From Luteolibacter sp. SL250 (GTDB lineage: Bacteria; Verrucomicrobiota; Verrucomicrobiia; Verrucomicrobiales; Akkermansiaceae), in NCBI RefSeq assembly GCF_026625605.1, contig NZ_CP113054.1, positions 2,418,001-2,482,000 of the forward strand: 64,000 bases of DNA, written 5' to 3'. The notes below the pieces were generated by a model. That model was not told the DNA's origin and searched no databases. It was given only the letters and a program-made list of their open reading frames with translations. The number at the start of each line of letters is the position of its first letter. Positions within the stretch are counted from its first letter, which is position 1. Below, in pieces: positions 7,716-17,200 of the stretch. A program made the position numbers and the translations under genes.

Positions 7716-8242
7716 GACAGGGCGGATTCTTCGTTCTTGAGACGGTTTTCGACACACTCCAGCAAGGTGAAGCGAAGGCGGCTGAGCGCGCGATAGACGG
7801 CACCGGCGGTGCTATCGATGCGTTCGGCGATCTGGTCAACCTCCAGATCCTCGAAATAGCGCATCAGCAGGATCTGCCGGTGCTCCACCGGCAGCTTGTG
7901 CAGGCAGGACTCCAGCGCCTCGCGCCGGGCCTGGCCATGGTCGGAGAGTTTCGCCACCTCCTGGCCGATCTGCTCCAGCATCTCCCCGCTCAGCGGGAGG
8001 TGGGCGCGCTTCGCCTGGCGGCGGTAGCCCAGGATCTGGTGAAAGGCGACCTTCCGCGCCCAGGCGATGAAGTTGGTCCCCGGCTCAAATTGGGAAAAGC
8101 TTTTCCACATCACCATCTTCGTCTGCTGTAGGATATCGTCCGCATCCGCCTGGGCGGGGACAAGGCCATAGACGTAGAGCGAAAGGGCCCGGTCATGCCG
8201 GGTCAGCAGGGTCAGGAAGTCGGTGCTGGGGTCATCGCTCAT
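7712..8242 (-). CDS. ECF-type sigma factor paired with FecR
   Basis: This 176-residue sigma-70 family protein starts at 8242 (MSDDPSTDF). The frame stays open far upstream, but that part has no protein-like features and is antisense to the PSD1 gene. Region 2 is at about residues 10-75 (LLTRHDRALSLYVYGLVPAQADADDILQQTKMVMWKS, FIAWARKVAFHQILGYRR). Region 4 is at about 115-170 (LHKLPVEHRQILLMRYFEDLEVDQIAERIDSTAGAVYRALSRLR). It resembles the planctomycete/verrucomicrobial ECF sigma group often found with FecR and DUF1549 proteins. It is translationally coupled to the FecR gene and diverges from the PSD1 gene, which is a plausible target. Confidence 0.92.
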   Translation of the reverse strand: MSDDPSTDFLTLLTRHDRALSLYVYGLVPAQADADDILQQTKMVMWKSFSQFEPGTNFIAWARKVAFHQILGYRRQAKRAHLPLSGEMLEQIGQEVAKLSDHGQARREALESCLHKLPVEHRQILLMRYFEDLEVDQIAERIDSTAGAVYRALSRLRFTLLECVENRLKNEESALS

Positions 8243-8301
8243 CGGATCATTCCACCGCTGGAAATCGTGGATTCTGTCAAAAGAAGTGCAGTTCGGCGGG
8301 T

Positions 8302-8330
8302 TTTTGGACGGAAATCTTTTTTGTCCAAAA
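8302..8330. promoter_or_regulatory. 8-bp perfect inverted repeat between divergent sigma and PSD1 genes
   Basis: TTTTGGAC (8302-8309) and GTCCAAAA (8323-8330) are exact reverse complements with a 13-base AT-rich spacer. The site sits 60 bases upstream of the sigma start and 30 upstream of the PSD1 start. It could be a shared operator. No family of regulator is implied by the sequence alone. Confidence 0.4.
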
Positions 8331-8359
8331 CCGCGCCGGTTTCGACTAGTTTGTGTGAA

Positions 8360-11300
8360 ATGCCCTTCCTGTGTAAACCCAGCACGAAGTTCCTGTTGCT
8401 CGGCCTGTTGTCCGCGCCGGGGATGCTCCACGCCACTGCGGAAAATGCCGAGGCGTTGAAGTTCTTCGAGACGAAGATCCGTCCGGTCTTCGCCGGGAAT
8501 TGCTACGACTGCCACGGTGAGGAAAAGCAGAAGGGCGGCCTGCGCATGGACAATCTGGGCTACATCCTGCAGGGCGGCGAAGGCGGTCCCGCGGTCGTCC
8601 CCGGGGATGCCATGGCCTCCCATCTCTACAAGGCTGTCACCTATGAGGACAAGGACCTCCAGATGCCGCCGAAGGACAAGAAGTTGCCGGACAGCCAGAT
8701 CGAGGACATCCGCAAGTGGATCGATATGGGTGCTCCATGGCCGAAGGCGGAGATCGTCCAGGCGAAGAAGCCCGGTGAGTTCACGGAAGAAGAAAAGGGC
8801 TGGTGGGCGTTCCAGCCGCTGAAGAAAGTTACGCCGCCTGCGGTCGGGGATGCGCGTGTTGCCAACCCGATCGACAACTTCATCGCCACCGGGCTGAAGG
8901 AAAAAGGACTGTCGCAGGCTCCGCAGGCCAGCCGCACGGAAATGGTGCGCCGCCTTTACTACAATCTCCACGGCCTGCCGCCGACTCCGGCGCAGGTGCA
9001 GGCGTTCCTCGACGACAAGCGCCCGGACGCCTACGAGCGGCTGGTGGACGAGTTGCTGGCCAGCCCTCGCTACGGCATCCGCTGGGGCCAGCACTGGCTG
9101 GATCTGGCCCGCTACGCGGAGTCCGACGGCTATCGCGAGGATGCCTACCGGCCGAATGCGTGGCCATACCGGGATTACGTCATCAAGTCCTTCAACGACG
9201 ACAAGCCCTACAACCAGTTCGTCCGCGAGCAACTGGCGGGGGATGAGATCAACCCGGACGATCCCAACGTGCTCATCGGCACGGCGTTCCTCCGCCATGG
9301 CATCTATGAATGGAACCAGCGCGATGCCGAAGGGCAGCGCGAGCTGATGGTGAACGAGATGACGGACGTGACCGGCGAGCTTTTCCTCGGCCTCAGCTTC
9401 GCCTGTGCCCGCTGCCATGACCACAAGTTCGACCCCATCCTGCAGAAGGACTACTACCGTCTGAAGTCGTTCTTCACCGGTGTGCAGTGGCGTGAGGACG
9501 TGGCCCTGGCCACCCCGGAGCAGAAGGCCGCCCACGCGGAGCAGATGAAGGCATGGGAGGAATCATCCAAGGAGGCGCGGGAGGCTTATGAGGCTCTCAT
9601 CCAGCCGGCCCTCGACAATGCCCGCCGCAAGGCCACCGAGATGTTCCCGGAAGAGGTGAAGGCCATGGTCGCCAAGCCGGATGACCAACGCACTCCCTAT
9701 GAAAAGCAGATCAACTACCTGGTCGAGCGTCAGGTGATGGTGGATCAAAACAAGACCCTCGCGAAGCTCAAGCAGAAGGCGGACCCGGTCATCGAGGCGA
9801 TGAAGCCGTTCGAGGAAACGAAGCCCAAGCCGCTGCCCTACGCCTTTGTGGCAACGGATGTGGGGACCACCGCGCCTCCGACGGTATTGAAATCCCGCCG
9901 TGGTGATACCGATGTGAAGCCTGGTTTCCTCACCATTCTCAAGCCGGATGAGCTGGACGTGAAGCCACTGGCGGAGCGGAACTCCTCCGGACGGCGGACC
10001 GCGCTGGCGGACTGGATCACAGATCCCACCAATCCGCTTTCCACTCGCGTCATCGTCAACCGGGTCTGGCAGTTCCATTTCGGGCGGGCGCTGGCGGAGA
10101 ACACAAGCGACTTCGGCAGGCTGGGAACCCCTCCTTCCAATCCCGAACTGCTGGACTGGCTGACGGGCGAGTTCCTGGCCAACGGCTGGAGCTTCAAGAA
10201 ACTCCACCGCTTGATCCTGACTTCGGAAACCTACCGCCAGAGTTCCCTGGTGCAGCCGACCGATCTGACCAATCAGGTCGATCCGTCGAACAAACTGCTG
10301 TGGCGCATGAATCCGCTCCGTCTGGACGCGGAGCAGACCCGGGACACGCTGCTGATGATGAGCGGCGAGCTGAAGGACCAGATCTCCGGTCCCGGGGTGG
10401 ACGCCAGCGAGCCGGTGCGCTCCATCTTCACCCGCAAGCGCCGGAACTCCCCGGATGAGTTCATGACCCGCTTCGACGCGGCGCCCGGCTTCTTCAGCAT
10501 GGCGAAGCGTGAAACCACCACCACCGCGCTCCAGAGCCTGGTCATGATCAATGGTGAGTGGCCTCTCCAACGTGCCCGCGTGATGGCCGCCAAGGTGCTC
10601 AAGGATGCCAATAACGACGAGAAGGCCGCCGCCGCCGAGGCGATCCGCCTGGCGTACTCCCGTCCCGGCACGAAGGCGGAAGTGGATGGCGTGCTCAAGT
10701 TCCTCAAGCACCAGCAGTCGGTGATCTCGAAGGATCGTCCGGTTGAGGCTGCGCCGGAGGTGACCAACCCGGTGGTCGATGCGGCGGCACTGTTCAACAA
10801 GCACTTCCTGGCCCCGTCCAAGGCGATCACTTTCCGTCCGGGCACGACCTTCGAGAAAGTGCGCGTCGCCTCCGCTCCGGAGACCCCGGAATTCACGGTG
10901 GAGGCCGTGGTGAATGTGGACTCCGTGTTCCCGGATGCCTCCGTCCGCACCATCGCCTCCCGCTGGAACGGCGACCTCGCCACGAAGGGGTGGTCGCTCG
11001 GACTCACCGGCAAGACCTCCCGCCACAAGCCGAACCACCTCGTTTTCGAGATCACCGGCGACGATTTCCAGGGCTCCCTGGTCCGTGAGGTGGTGCCGTC
11101 CACCATCTTTGTTCCGGATCACACGCCGTTTTACATTGCCGCGGTCGTCAGCAATCGCCCGGTGGAGGGCAAGACCTTCGGCGGCTCCATCACTTTCCAT
11201 GCGCTGAACCTTGCGGATCCCAAAGCCAAGCTGGTATCCGTGACGGTCCCCCATGGCATCGGAAATGGGTATGTGAACCCGGAGCGCAAACTGATCATCG

Positions 11301-11593
11301 GTGGCCGTGATACCACGGAGAGACACCTCTGGAGTGGCGGCATGGCGTCGGTTTCCGTCACCAACAAGCTTCTCGATGTCACCCAGCTCGCCGCATCGAA
11401 GCCGATGAACGCCCCGGAGCGTCTCTTTGAACTGAACGCGGACACCCTGACGGACACCTACAAGCCGACCTTCAGTTGGGAGAAATCCAGCGGAGTGCCT
11501 TCCTCGAAGACCCGCAGCTCCCCGAAACTCGAGGCTCTGGCGGACCTGTTCCACACGCTCATCAACTCGAACGAATTTTTCTACCTGCCATGA
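8360..11593 (+). CDS. PSCyt1/DUF1549/DUF1553 (PSD1) cytochrome-like protein with inserted LamG-like domain
   Basis: The start at 8360 gives a signal peptide (about residues 1-25) and a 1077-residue protein. A planctomycete cytochrome c domain follows, with the heme motif CYDCH at 48-52. Next comes DUF1549, with the family's second CARCH motif followed by DHKFDPI. DUF1553 begins near LADWITDPTNPLSTRVIVNRVWQ. A LamG/concanavalin-like beta segment (FTVEAVVNVDS..., YIAAVVSN, LIIGGRDT, LWSGGMASV) is inserted close to the C-terminus before the usual closing 'LFHTLINSNEFFYLP'. Such proteins are exported, often beside DUF1501 and thought to take part in breakdown of complex carbohydrates; no reaction is established. 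The stop overlaps the DUF1501 start (ATGA), so the two are a unit. Confidence 0.95.
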   Translation: MPFLCKPSTKFLLLGLLSAPGMLHATAENAEALKFFETKIRPVFAGNCYDCHGEEKQKGGLRMDNLGYILQGGEGGPAVVPGDAMASHLYKAVTYEDKDLQMPPKDKKLPDSQIEDIRKWIDMGAPWPKAEIVQAKKPGEFTEEEKGWWAFQPLKKVTPPAVGDARVANPIDNFIATGLKEKGLSQAPQASRTEMVRRLYYNLHGLPPTPAQVQAFLDDKRPDAYERLVDELLASPRYGIRWGQHWLDLARYAESDGYREDAYRPNAWPYRDYVIKSFNDDKPYNQFVREQLAGDEINPDDPNVLIGTAFLRHGIYEWNQRDAEGQRELMVNEMTDVTGELFLGLSFACARCHDHKFDPILQKDYYRLKSFFTGVQWREDVALATPEQKAAHAEQMKAWEESSKEAREAYEALIQPALDNARRKATEMFPEEVKAMVAKPDDQRTPYEKQINYLVERQVMVDQNKTLAKLKQKADPVIEAMKPFEETKPKPLPYAFVATDVGTTAPPTVLKSRRGDTDVKPGFLTILKPDELDVKPLAERNSSGRRTALADWITDPTNPLSTRVIVNRVWQFHFGRALAENTSDFGRLGTPPSNPELLDWLTGEFLANGWSFKKLHRLILTSETYRQSSLVQPTDLTNQVDPSNKLLWRMNPLRLDAEQTRDTLLMMSGELKDQISGPGVDASEPVRSIFTRKRRNSPDEFMTRFDAAPGFFSMAKRETTTTALQSLVMINGEWPLQRARVMAAKVLKDANNDEKAAAAEAIRLAYSRPGTKAEVDGVLKFLKHQQSVISKDRPVEAAPEVTNPVVDAAALFNKHFLAPSKAITFRPGTTFEKVRVASAPETPEFTVEAVVNVDSVFPDASVRTIASRWNGDLATKGWSLGLTGKTSRHKPNHLVFEITGDDFQGSLVREVVPSTIFVPDHTPFYIAAVVSNRPVEGKTFGGSITFHALNLADPKAKLVSVTVPHGIGNGYVNPERKLIIGGRDTTERHLWSGGMASVSVTNKLLDVTQLAASKPMNAPERLFELNADTLTDTYKPTFSWEKSSGVPSSKTRSSPKLEALADLFHTLINSNEFFYLP

Positions 11594-13044
11594 ACCCGAT
11601 GATTCCCCATCACGAAATCCTCCACACCCGCCGCGACTTTCTCCGCCGTGGCGGCGCGGGGTTCGGTGCGGTCGCGCTGGCCTCCATCCTCGGCGACAGC
11701 AATGTCATGGCCGCGCTGGGTGGAGCCCAGGGCAGTGTGATCAACCCGCTGGCTCCGAAGCTGACCCAACTCCCGGGTACCGCGAAGCGCGTCATCTTCC
11801 TCTTCATGGAAGGTGGACCGAGCCACCTGGACATCTGCGATCCCAAGCCGCTGATCAACAAGCTGGACGGCCAGCAACTGCCGGAGAGCTTCGGCAAGGT
11901 CATCACCGCCATGGGTGAGGCGAATGCCCCCATCATGGGTACCCCGCGCACCTTCAAGCAGTATGGTGAAGGCGGGCAGTGGTTCTCCGATCTGGTTCCG
12001 CACATGGCATCCGTCGCGGACGAATGGTGCCAGTTGAAGGCCTGCGTCTCCAACGGCATCAACCACGCCGGCGGCGTGTGCCAGATGAACACCGGCTCCA
12101 TCTTCGGCGGCAGGCCGTCGCTGGGGAGCTGGGTCAGCTATGGCCTGGGGACGGAGAACCAGAACCTGCCGTCCTTCGTGGTCCTGAAGGACAGCGACTC
12201 CCAGGTGGTCAATGGCGTGCGGAACTGGGGCAGCGGCTTCATGCCTGCGGTCTATCAGGGCACGTTGCTGGATGACGGCCCGAACCCCATCGCCAACCTC
12301 AACAACCCGAAGGGCATCACCGCCGCCCGGCAGAAGGAAAAGCTCGCCCTGCTGGCGGAGATGAACAAGCGCCACATGCGGGGCAGGGAGGACAACACTG
12401 AGCTGGATGCCCGCATCCGCAGCATGGAGCTGGCCTTCCGCATGCAGGCCACGGCTCCCGAAGCGGTCGATCTCAGCCGTGAGACCGAAGCAACCAAGGC
12501 GCTTTATGGCATGGACGAGGACCATACCCAGAACTTCGGCCGCATGTGCCTTCTGGCCCGGCGGCTCGTCGAACGTGGCGTCCGGTTCGTCCAGCTCTAC
12601 CACGGTGCGGGCAGCAAGTGGGACGCCCACAACAAGCTGGAACCGAACCACAAGAAACTCTGCGCGGAGATGGACAAGCCGGTGGCCGGACTGATCAAGG
12701 ATCTGAAGCAGCGCGGCCTGCTGGAGGACACCCTCGTCATCTGGGGCGGAGAATTCGGCCGCACGCCGATGTCCGAGAAGGGCGATGGCCGCGACCACAA
12801 CCCGACAGGCTTCTCCATGATGTGGGCGGGCGGTGGTGTCAAAGGCGGCCAGTCCATCGGCGAAACAGACGATCTCGGCCTCCATGCCGTGAAGGACAAG
12901 CTGCACGTCCATGACCTGCACGCAACCATCATGCACCTGATGGGTGTCGATCACACCCAGATGATCTACCAGGACAAAGGCCGTCCGGAGCGGATCGATC
13001 AGAACGAAGGCCACGTCTGCGAGAAGATCCGCGGACTGGTCTGA
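11590..13044 (+). CDS. DUF1501 family protein (sulfatase-like fold), Tat-exported
   Basis: The start at 11590 overlaps the PSD1 stop (ATGA), giving 484 residues. The N-terminus holds a twin-arginine signal (TRRDFLRRGG, about residues 11-20) followed by a hydrophobic stretch. The DUF1501 core is evident from VIFLFMEGGPSHLDICDPKP, GINHAGGVCQMNTGS, GSWVSYGLG and WGGEFGRTPMSEKGDGRDHNPTGFS, which carry the conserved Asp/His residues of alkaline-phosphatase-like proteins. DUF1501 genes almost always follow DUF1549/DUF1553 genes, as here. It is probably exported folded, with a cofactor or metal. A hairpin and a T-tailed terminator follow. Confidence 0.95.
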   Translation: MNPMIPHHEILHTRRDFLRRGGAGFGAVALASILGDSNVMAALGGAQGSVINPLAPKLTQLPGTAKRVIFLFMEGGPSHLDICDPKPLINKLDGQQLPESFGKVITAMGEANAPIMGTPRTFKQYGEGGQWFSDLVPHMASVADEWCQLKACVSNGINHAGGVCQMNTGSIFGGRPSLGSWVSYGLGTENQNLPSFVVLKDSDSQVVNGVRNWGSGFMPAVYQGTLLDDGPNPIANLNNPKGITAARQKEKLALLAEMNKRHMRGREDNTELDARIRSMELAFRMQATAPEAVDLSRETEATKALYGMDEDHTQNFGRMCLLARRLVERGVRFVQLYHGAGSKWDAHNKLEPNHKKLCAEMDKPVAGLIKDLKQRGLLEDTLVIWGGEFGRTPMSEKGDGRDHNPTGFSMMWAGGGVKGGQSIGETDDLGLHAVKDKLHVHDLHATIMHLMGVDHTQMIYQDKGRPERIDQNEGHVCEKIRGLV

Positions 13045-13051
13045 AAACGGC

Positions 13052-13078
13052 GTGAGGCCCGCATGCCGCGGGCCTCAC
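13052..13078 (+). terminator. 11-bp hairpin after DUF1501
   Basis: GTGAGGCCCGC (13052-13062) pairs exactly with GCGGGCCTCAC (13068-13078) around a 5-base loop, just after the DUF1501 stop. It lacks a T-tract of its own, but a T-tailed hairpin follows at 13085. Confidence 0.5.
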
Positions 13079-13084
13079 CGGTGA

Positions 13085-13117
13085 GGCTCCGGGCTGGATG
13101 CCTGGAGCCACTTTTTT
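13085..13117 (+). terminator. Intrinsic terminator of the PSD1/DUF1501 unit
   Basis: GGCTCCGGGC (13085-13094) pairs with GCCTGGAGCC (13100-13109), with one G-T wobble and a 5-base loop, and is followed by six T residues at 13112-13117. This is a classical rho-independent terminator reading rightward, just before the convergent FKBP gene ends. Confidence 0.75.
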
Positions 13118-13129
13118 GAAGGGAGTGGA

Positions 13130-13936
13130 TTACTGGCCTTCTTGTCCCGGAATCGGGATAGGGAAACCACCACCTGCCGGAGCGGCCGGTGCGTCTTCGA
13201 TCTTCACCAGTTCCAGTTCGAAGATGAGCACGCTGTTCGGGGCGATGTCTGAACCCTGGCGTTGCTCGCCGTAGGCCAGCTCGCTCGGGATGAAGAGCTT
13301 CCACTTGGCACCGACTGGCATGGTGGTGAGGGCCTCCTTGAAGCCGTCGATCACACCGAGGGTCATCGGCACGGGCTCACCGGCGGGAGAGGCGTCGAAC
13401 TCGGTGCCGTCGATGAGGCTGCCCTTGTAGTTCACCAGGAATTGCTTCTCGCTGTCGTCACCTTCCTTCGGTGCCACATATTTCTCGGCGCCGCCCTTTG
13501 CCAGCACTTCGTACTGGAGGCCGCTCTTGGTGGTGGTCACGCCTTCGCGCTTGCCGTTCTCCTCCAGGAACTTCTTGCCAGCTTCCAGGTTCGCGGCGGC
13601 CTTGGCCTTCTCGCGCTCCTGCAGCACGTCGCCCAGTGCCTGCATGGTGTTCTTGAACTTCTCCTCGTCGATCTCGCTTTTCGAGTCGAAGGAAGCCAGT
13701 AGACCCTTCACGAAGGCTTCGGTGTCAACGTCCGCGGAGGTCAGACCATGTCCGGCGAACTGTTTGCCGCTGCTGAAACCGAGGAAATAGGAGGAGTCCT
13801 TCTTGAGGACGGCGGGATCCACTGCCGGCTTCGGTGCTTCCTCCGGAGTGGCGGGGGCGGCGGGGGAGGCAGGTTGGGCGAATGCGGTGGCCATCAGGCT
13901 GAGCGCCAGGGTGCCTGGGAGCAGGTTGCGGATCAT
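13130..13936 (-). CDS. FKBP-type peptidyl-prolyl isomerase, FkpA/Mip-like, periplasmic
   Basis: The start at 13936 gives a signal peptide (MIRNLLPGTLALSLMATAFAQ) and 268 residues. An Ala/Pro-rich linker leads to a helical dimerisation region (about 45-145: SYFLGFSSGKQFA...FKNTMQALGDVLQEREKAKAAANLEAGKKFLEENGK), as in Mip and FkpA. The C-terminal FKBP domain covers about 155-255, with GLQYEVLAKG, VNYKGSLIDGTEFD, VIDGFKEAL and WKLFIPSELAYGEQ. It would speed proline isomerisation in proteins folding outside the cytoplasm. An in-frame extension upstream crosses REP-like hairpins and was rejected. Its neighbour is secA, and a second exported FKBP protein lies at 21448-22629. Confidence 0.93.
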   Translation of the reverse strand: MIRNLLPGTLALSLMATAFAQPASPAAPATPEEAPKPAVDPAVLKKDSSYFLGFSSGKQFAGHGLTSADVDTEAFVKGLLASFDSKSEIDEEKFKNTMQALGDVLQEREKAKAAANLEAGKKFLEENGKREGVTTTKSGLQYEVLAKGGAEKYVAPKEGDDSEKQFLVNYKGSLIDGTEFDASPAGEPVPMTLGVIDGFKEALTTMPVGAKWKLFIPSELAYGEQRQGSDIAPNSVLIFELELVKIEDAPAAPAGGGFPIPIPGQEGQ

Positions 13937-14013
13937 CAGGGTATTGGTTTGATTGGAAAGGCCGGAAAGTAGGTGGCGGCGGCGGGGGTGTCGAGAAGGA
14001 GTTGTTTTGGAGA

Positions 14014-14038
14014 GTAGCGGAATGGCTGCGCCATTCCG
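14014..14038 (+). repeat. REP-like hairpin, copy 1 (GTAGCG-N-TGGCTGCGCCA type)
   Basis: GTAGCG is followed by a 9-bp perfect stem (14018-14026 with 14030-14038) around a TGC loop. It shares its 5' box, loop and stem-top sequence with the copy at 14144-14169. Confidence 0.6.
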
Positions 14039-14143
14039 GCTGGGAAGACGCCCCATCATCCTCCAGTACCGAACTCTCTCCGACCCTGGTGGAGAATCCC
14101 CTGACGTACCCACGTCGCGGGATGGAGTCGGAGTTCACCCAAC

Positions 14144-14169
14144 CGTCGTGGCGCAGCCACGACGCTACC
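14144..14169 (-). repeat. REP-like hairpin, copy 2, inverted
   Basis: Read on the minus strand this is GTAGCG followed by a 9-bp stem around TGC, with the same TGGCTGCGCCA core as copy 1 but a compensated outer stem (GTC/GAC in place of GAA/TTC). Paired changes that keep the stem suggest selection for the hairpin or a shared mobile origin. Confidence 0.6.
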
Positions 14170-14244
14170 TCCGTTGATGGACACGAAAACGCCGACGAAG
14201 GTCCGCCGGCGTTTCTGGATGAGATTGTCTGGGAGAAAGGGTCG

Positions 14245-17200
14245 TTACGCCTCCTTGCCGCAGCACTGTTTGTATTTCTTTCCGGAGCCGCACGGGCAAT
14301 CGGCGTTCCGGCCGGTTGACTCGATCGAGAAGCTCGGTTTGCGCTTGGGCAGGCTGAGGTTCAGTTTCGTTCCCTCCGGCGAAGGCATGGCGGCCGGGTC
14401 GATGAAGCCGGAACTGCCGGACTCCGCGATGTTGTCGTGGGAGATGTAGTCTTCCTCGGCGGCGTGCAGTTCCTGCGGCGCGCTGTGGAGCTGGCGGAGG
14501 AACGCCTCCAGGTTCGCGGCGGAGCGGAACAGGTTCTGGAGCGCGTCCTGCTTGATGGAATCCATCAGCGTGACGAAGAGGTTGTAGGCCTCGTTCTTGT
14601 ACTCGATGAGCGGGTCCTTCTGGCCCTGGGCACGGAGGCCCACACCTTCGCGGAGGGCATCCATGTTGTAGAGATGGGCCTGCCACTGCTTGTCGATGGC
14701 GGCGAGCACCATGCGGCGCTCCTCCTGGTCCAGGACTTCCAGCGGCAGATCCGCCACGCGGGTCTCGTAGGTCTCCTTCACCTTGCCGATGAGGAAGGCG
14801 GAAATCTCCTCCTCGTTGCTGTTCTCGAACTTCAGTTCCTCCGCAGTGATGCGGATGGGGAGGGTGGAGTTCACCCAATGCAGCAGCTCGTTGTAATCCT
14901 CGGAGTTCTCGTCGCGACCGTTCAGGTATTCGCCGACCTTGGAGGAAATGCACTCGTCGATGATCTCATTGACCAGATCCCGCGGGGTCTCCGTGGTGAG
15001 GACCTCGTTACGGTAGCCGTAGACGACCTCCCGCTGCTTGTTCATCACGTCGTCGAAGTCCAGCACGCGCTTCCGGCCTGTGTAGTTCCGCTGCTCGACG
15101 CGCTTCTGGGCGGTTTCGACGGAGCGGTTGAGCCAGGAATGCTCGAGGGCCTCGCCTTCCTTCATGCCGAACCGTTCCATCATGTTGGTCATGCGGTCGG
15201 CTGCGGCGAAGTTTCGCATCAGGTCATCCTCGAAGGAGATGAAGAACTGGGAACGGCCCGGGTCGCCCTGGCGGGAGCAACGTCCGCGGAGCTGGCGGTC
15301 GGTCCGGCGGGATTCGTGGCGCTCGGTGCCGACGACGTAGAGACCGCCGAGTTCGTGGACGCCCGCGCCCAGCTTGATGTCGGTGCCCCGGCCCGCCATG
15401 TTGGTGGACACGGTGACGGCACCCTTCTGGCCCGCCTGGGAAACGATTTCCGCTTCCTGGGCGTGGTATTTCGCGTTGAGTACGGTGTGCGGGATCTTCG
15501 CCCGCTTCAGCATCCGCGAAAGGGTCTCGGAAGCTTCCACGGAGGCCGTGCCGACCAGCACCGGCTGGCCCTTGGTGTGGGCAGCCTCGATCTTCTGGAT
15601 CACGGCGTTGAATTTCTCACGGCGCGTCTTGAAGACCTGGTCGTTGTCATCGACGCGGATGTTCGGTGCGTTCGTGGGGATCGGCAGCACGTCCAGACGG
15701 TAGATGTCGTGGAACTCCGCCGCTTCCGTTTCCGCCGTGCCGGTCATGCCAGCCAGCTTCTCGTAAAGCCGGAAGTAGTTCTGGATGGTGATGGTGGCGA
15801 AGGTCTGGGTTTCCTTCTCGATGGAGACGCCTTCCTTTGCTTCGACGGCCTGGTGCAGACCATCCGACCAGCGGCGGCCCGGCATCTCGCGGCCGGTGTT
15901 TTCATCGACGATGATGACCTTGTCATCCTTGACGACATACTGGACATCCTTCTCGAAGATGCAGTATGCCTTCAGGAGCTGGGAGATATTGTGGATCTTC
16001 TCCGCCTGGGAATCCATCCGTTGCTGGGCGGCATCCTTGGCGGCGGCTTTCTGCTCGTCGTCCAGGCTCAGATCCGTGTCGATGTCGGCGTAAAGGGTAC
16101 CGAGATCAGGCAGCGTGAAGGCTTCCGCATCCCCCGGGGAGAGGAACTCACGGCCCATCTCCATCAGGTCGGCGTCGTGGGCTTTTTCGTCGATAGTGAA
16201 GTAGAGTTCCTCCTTGATGATGAAGAGTTCCCGCTTCTGGGCGTCCTGATAGAGGGAAAGCTCGGTCTTTTCCAGGAGGCGGCGCATGTCCGGGTCCTCC
16301 ATGTAGCGCATGAGCTGGCGGTTGCGCGGCTGGCCGAGCTTGATCTTGAAGAGGGCGCGGCCCGCTCCGTCCTTGTCGCCTTCATCCAGCAACTTCTTCG
16401 CCTCCGCGGCCAACTCCGTGCAGAGCTGGGTCTGCCTGCGGACCAGCGCTTCGACGGAATCCTTGTATTTGTCGAACTGGTGGGTGGACTGGCTGGTCGG
16501 TCCGGAAATGATGAGCGGCGTCCGCGCTTCGTCGATGAGGATGGAGTCCACCTCGTCGATGATGGCCAGGTAGTGTCCGCGCTGGACCTGCTCGTCCTTG
16601 GAGGATGCCATGCCGTTGTCCCGCAGGTAGTCGAAGCCGAACTCCGCGTTGGTGCCGTAAGTGATGTCGCAGGCATACTCCGCACGGCGTTCCCATGGCG
16701 GCATCTGGTTCTGGATGCAGCCGACGGTCAGGCCGAGGAAGCGGAAAAGGGAACCCATCCACTGGGAGTCCCGCTGGGCGAGGTAGTCGTTGACGGTGAC
16801 CACGTGGACACCCAGGCCGGTGAGGGCGTTGAGATAGACGGGCAGGGTGGCAACAAGGGTCTTGCCCTCACCGGTCTGCATTTCCGCGATCATGCCACGG
16901 TGGAGCGCCGTGCCGCCGATGAGCTGCACGTCGAAGTGAACCATTTCCCATCCCAAGGGGTGGCCGTTCACCTCGATGGTGCTGCCGCACATCCGGCGCG
17001 CGCCGTTCTTCACGACGGCATAGGCTTCCGGGAGGATCTGCTCCAGGTAGCGGGCGCGGGAGCGGATGAAGTCCCCCTCGATCTCATGGAACGCGGTCTT
17101 GGCGGCTTCGATCGAAGATGCGGTTCCCTCGACCTTCGAAGGGAGGGAGGAAAACTCGTCGCGGAGCGGGGCGAGACGCTCGTCCAGTGCCTCGGCGGTG

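Larger units (their letters stand above)
13937..14244. other. Intergenic region between the FKBP gene and secA with two REP-like hairpins
   Basis: This 308-base gap holds no gene I can support. It contains two related hairpins in opposite orientation (14014-14038 and 14144-14169), listed separately. The sequence between them reads like non-coding DNA. Confidence 0.6.

Noticed and set aside
7712-9535. A 607-residue sigma protein extended far upstream
   Set aside because: Only the last 176 residues look like a sigma factor. The upstream part is antisense to the PSD1 gene, so the start at 8242 is used.
9563-11554. A 663-codon open frame antisense to the PSD1 gene
   Set aside because: Shadow of the PSD1 reading frame; composition is rich in His, Arg and Leu with no recognisable motif.
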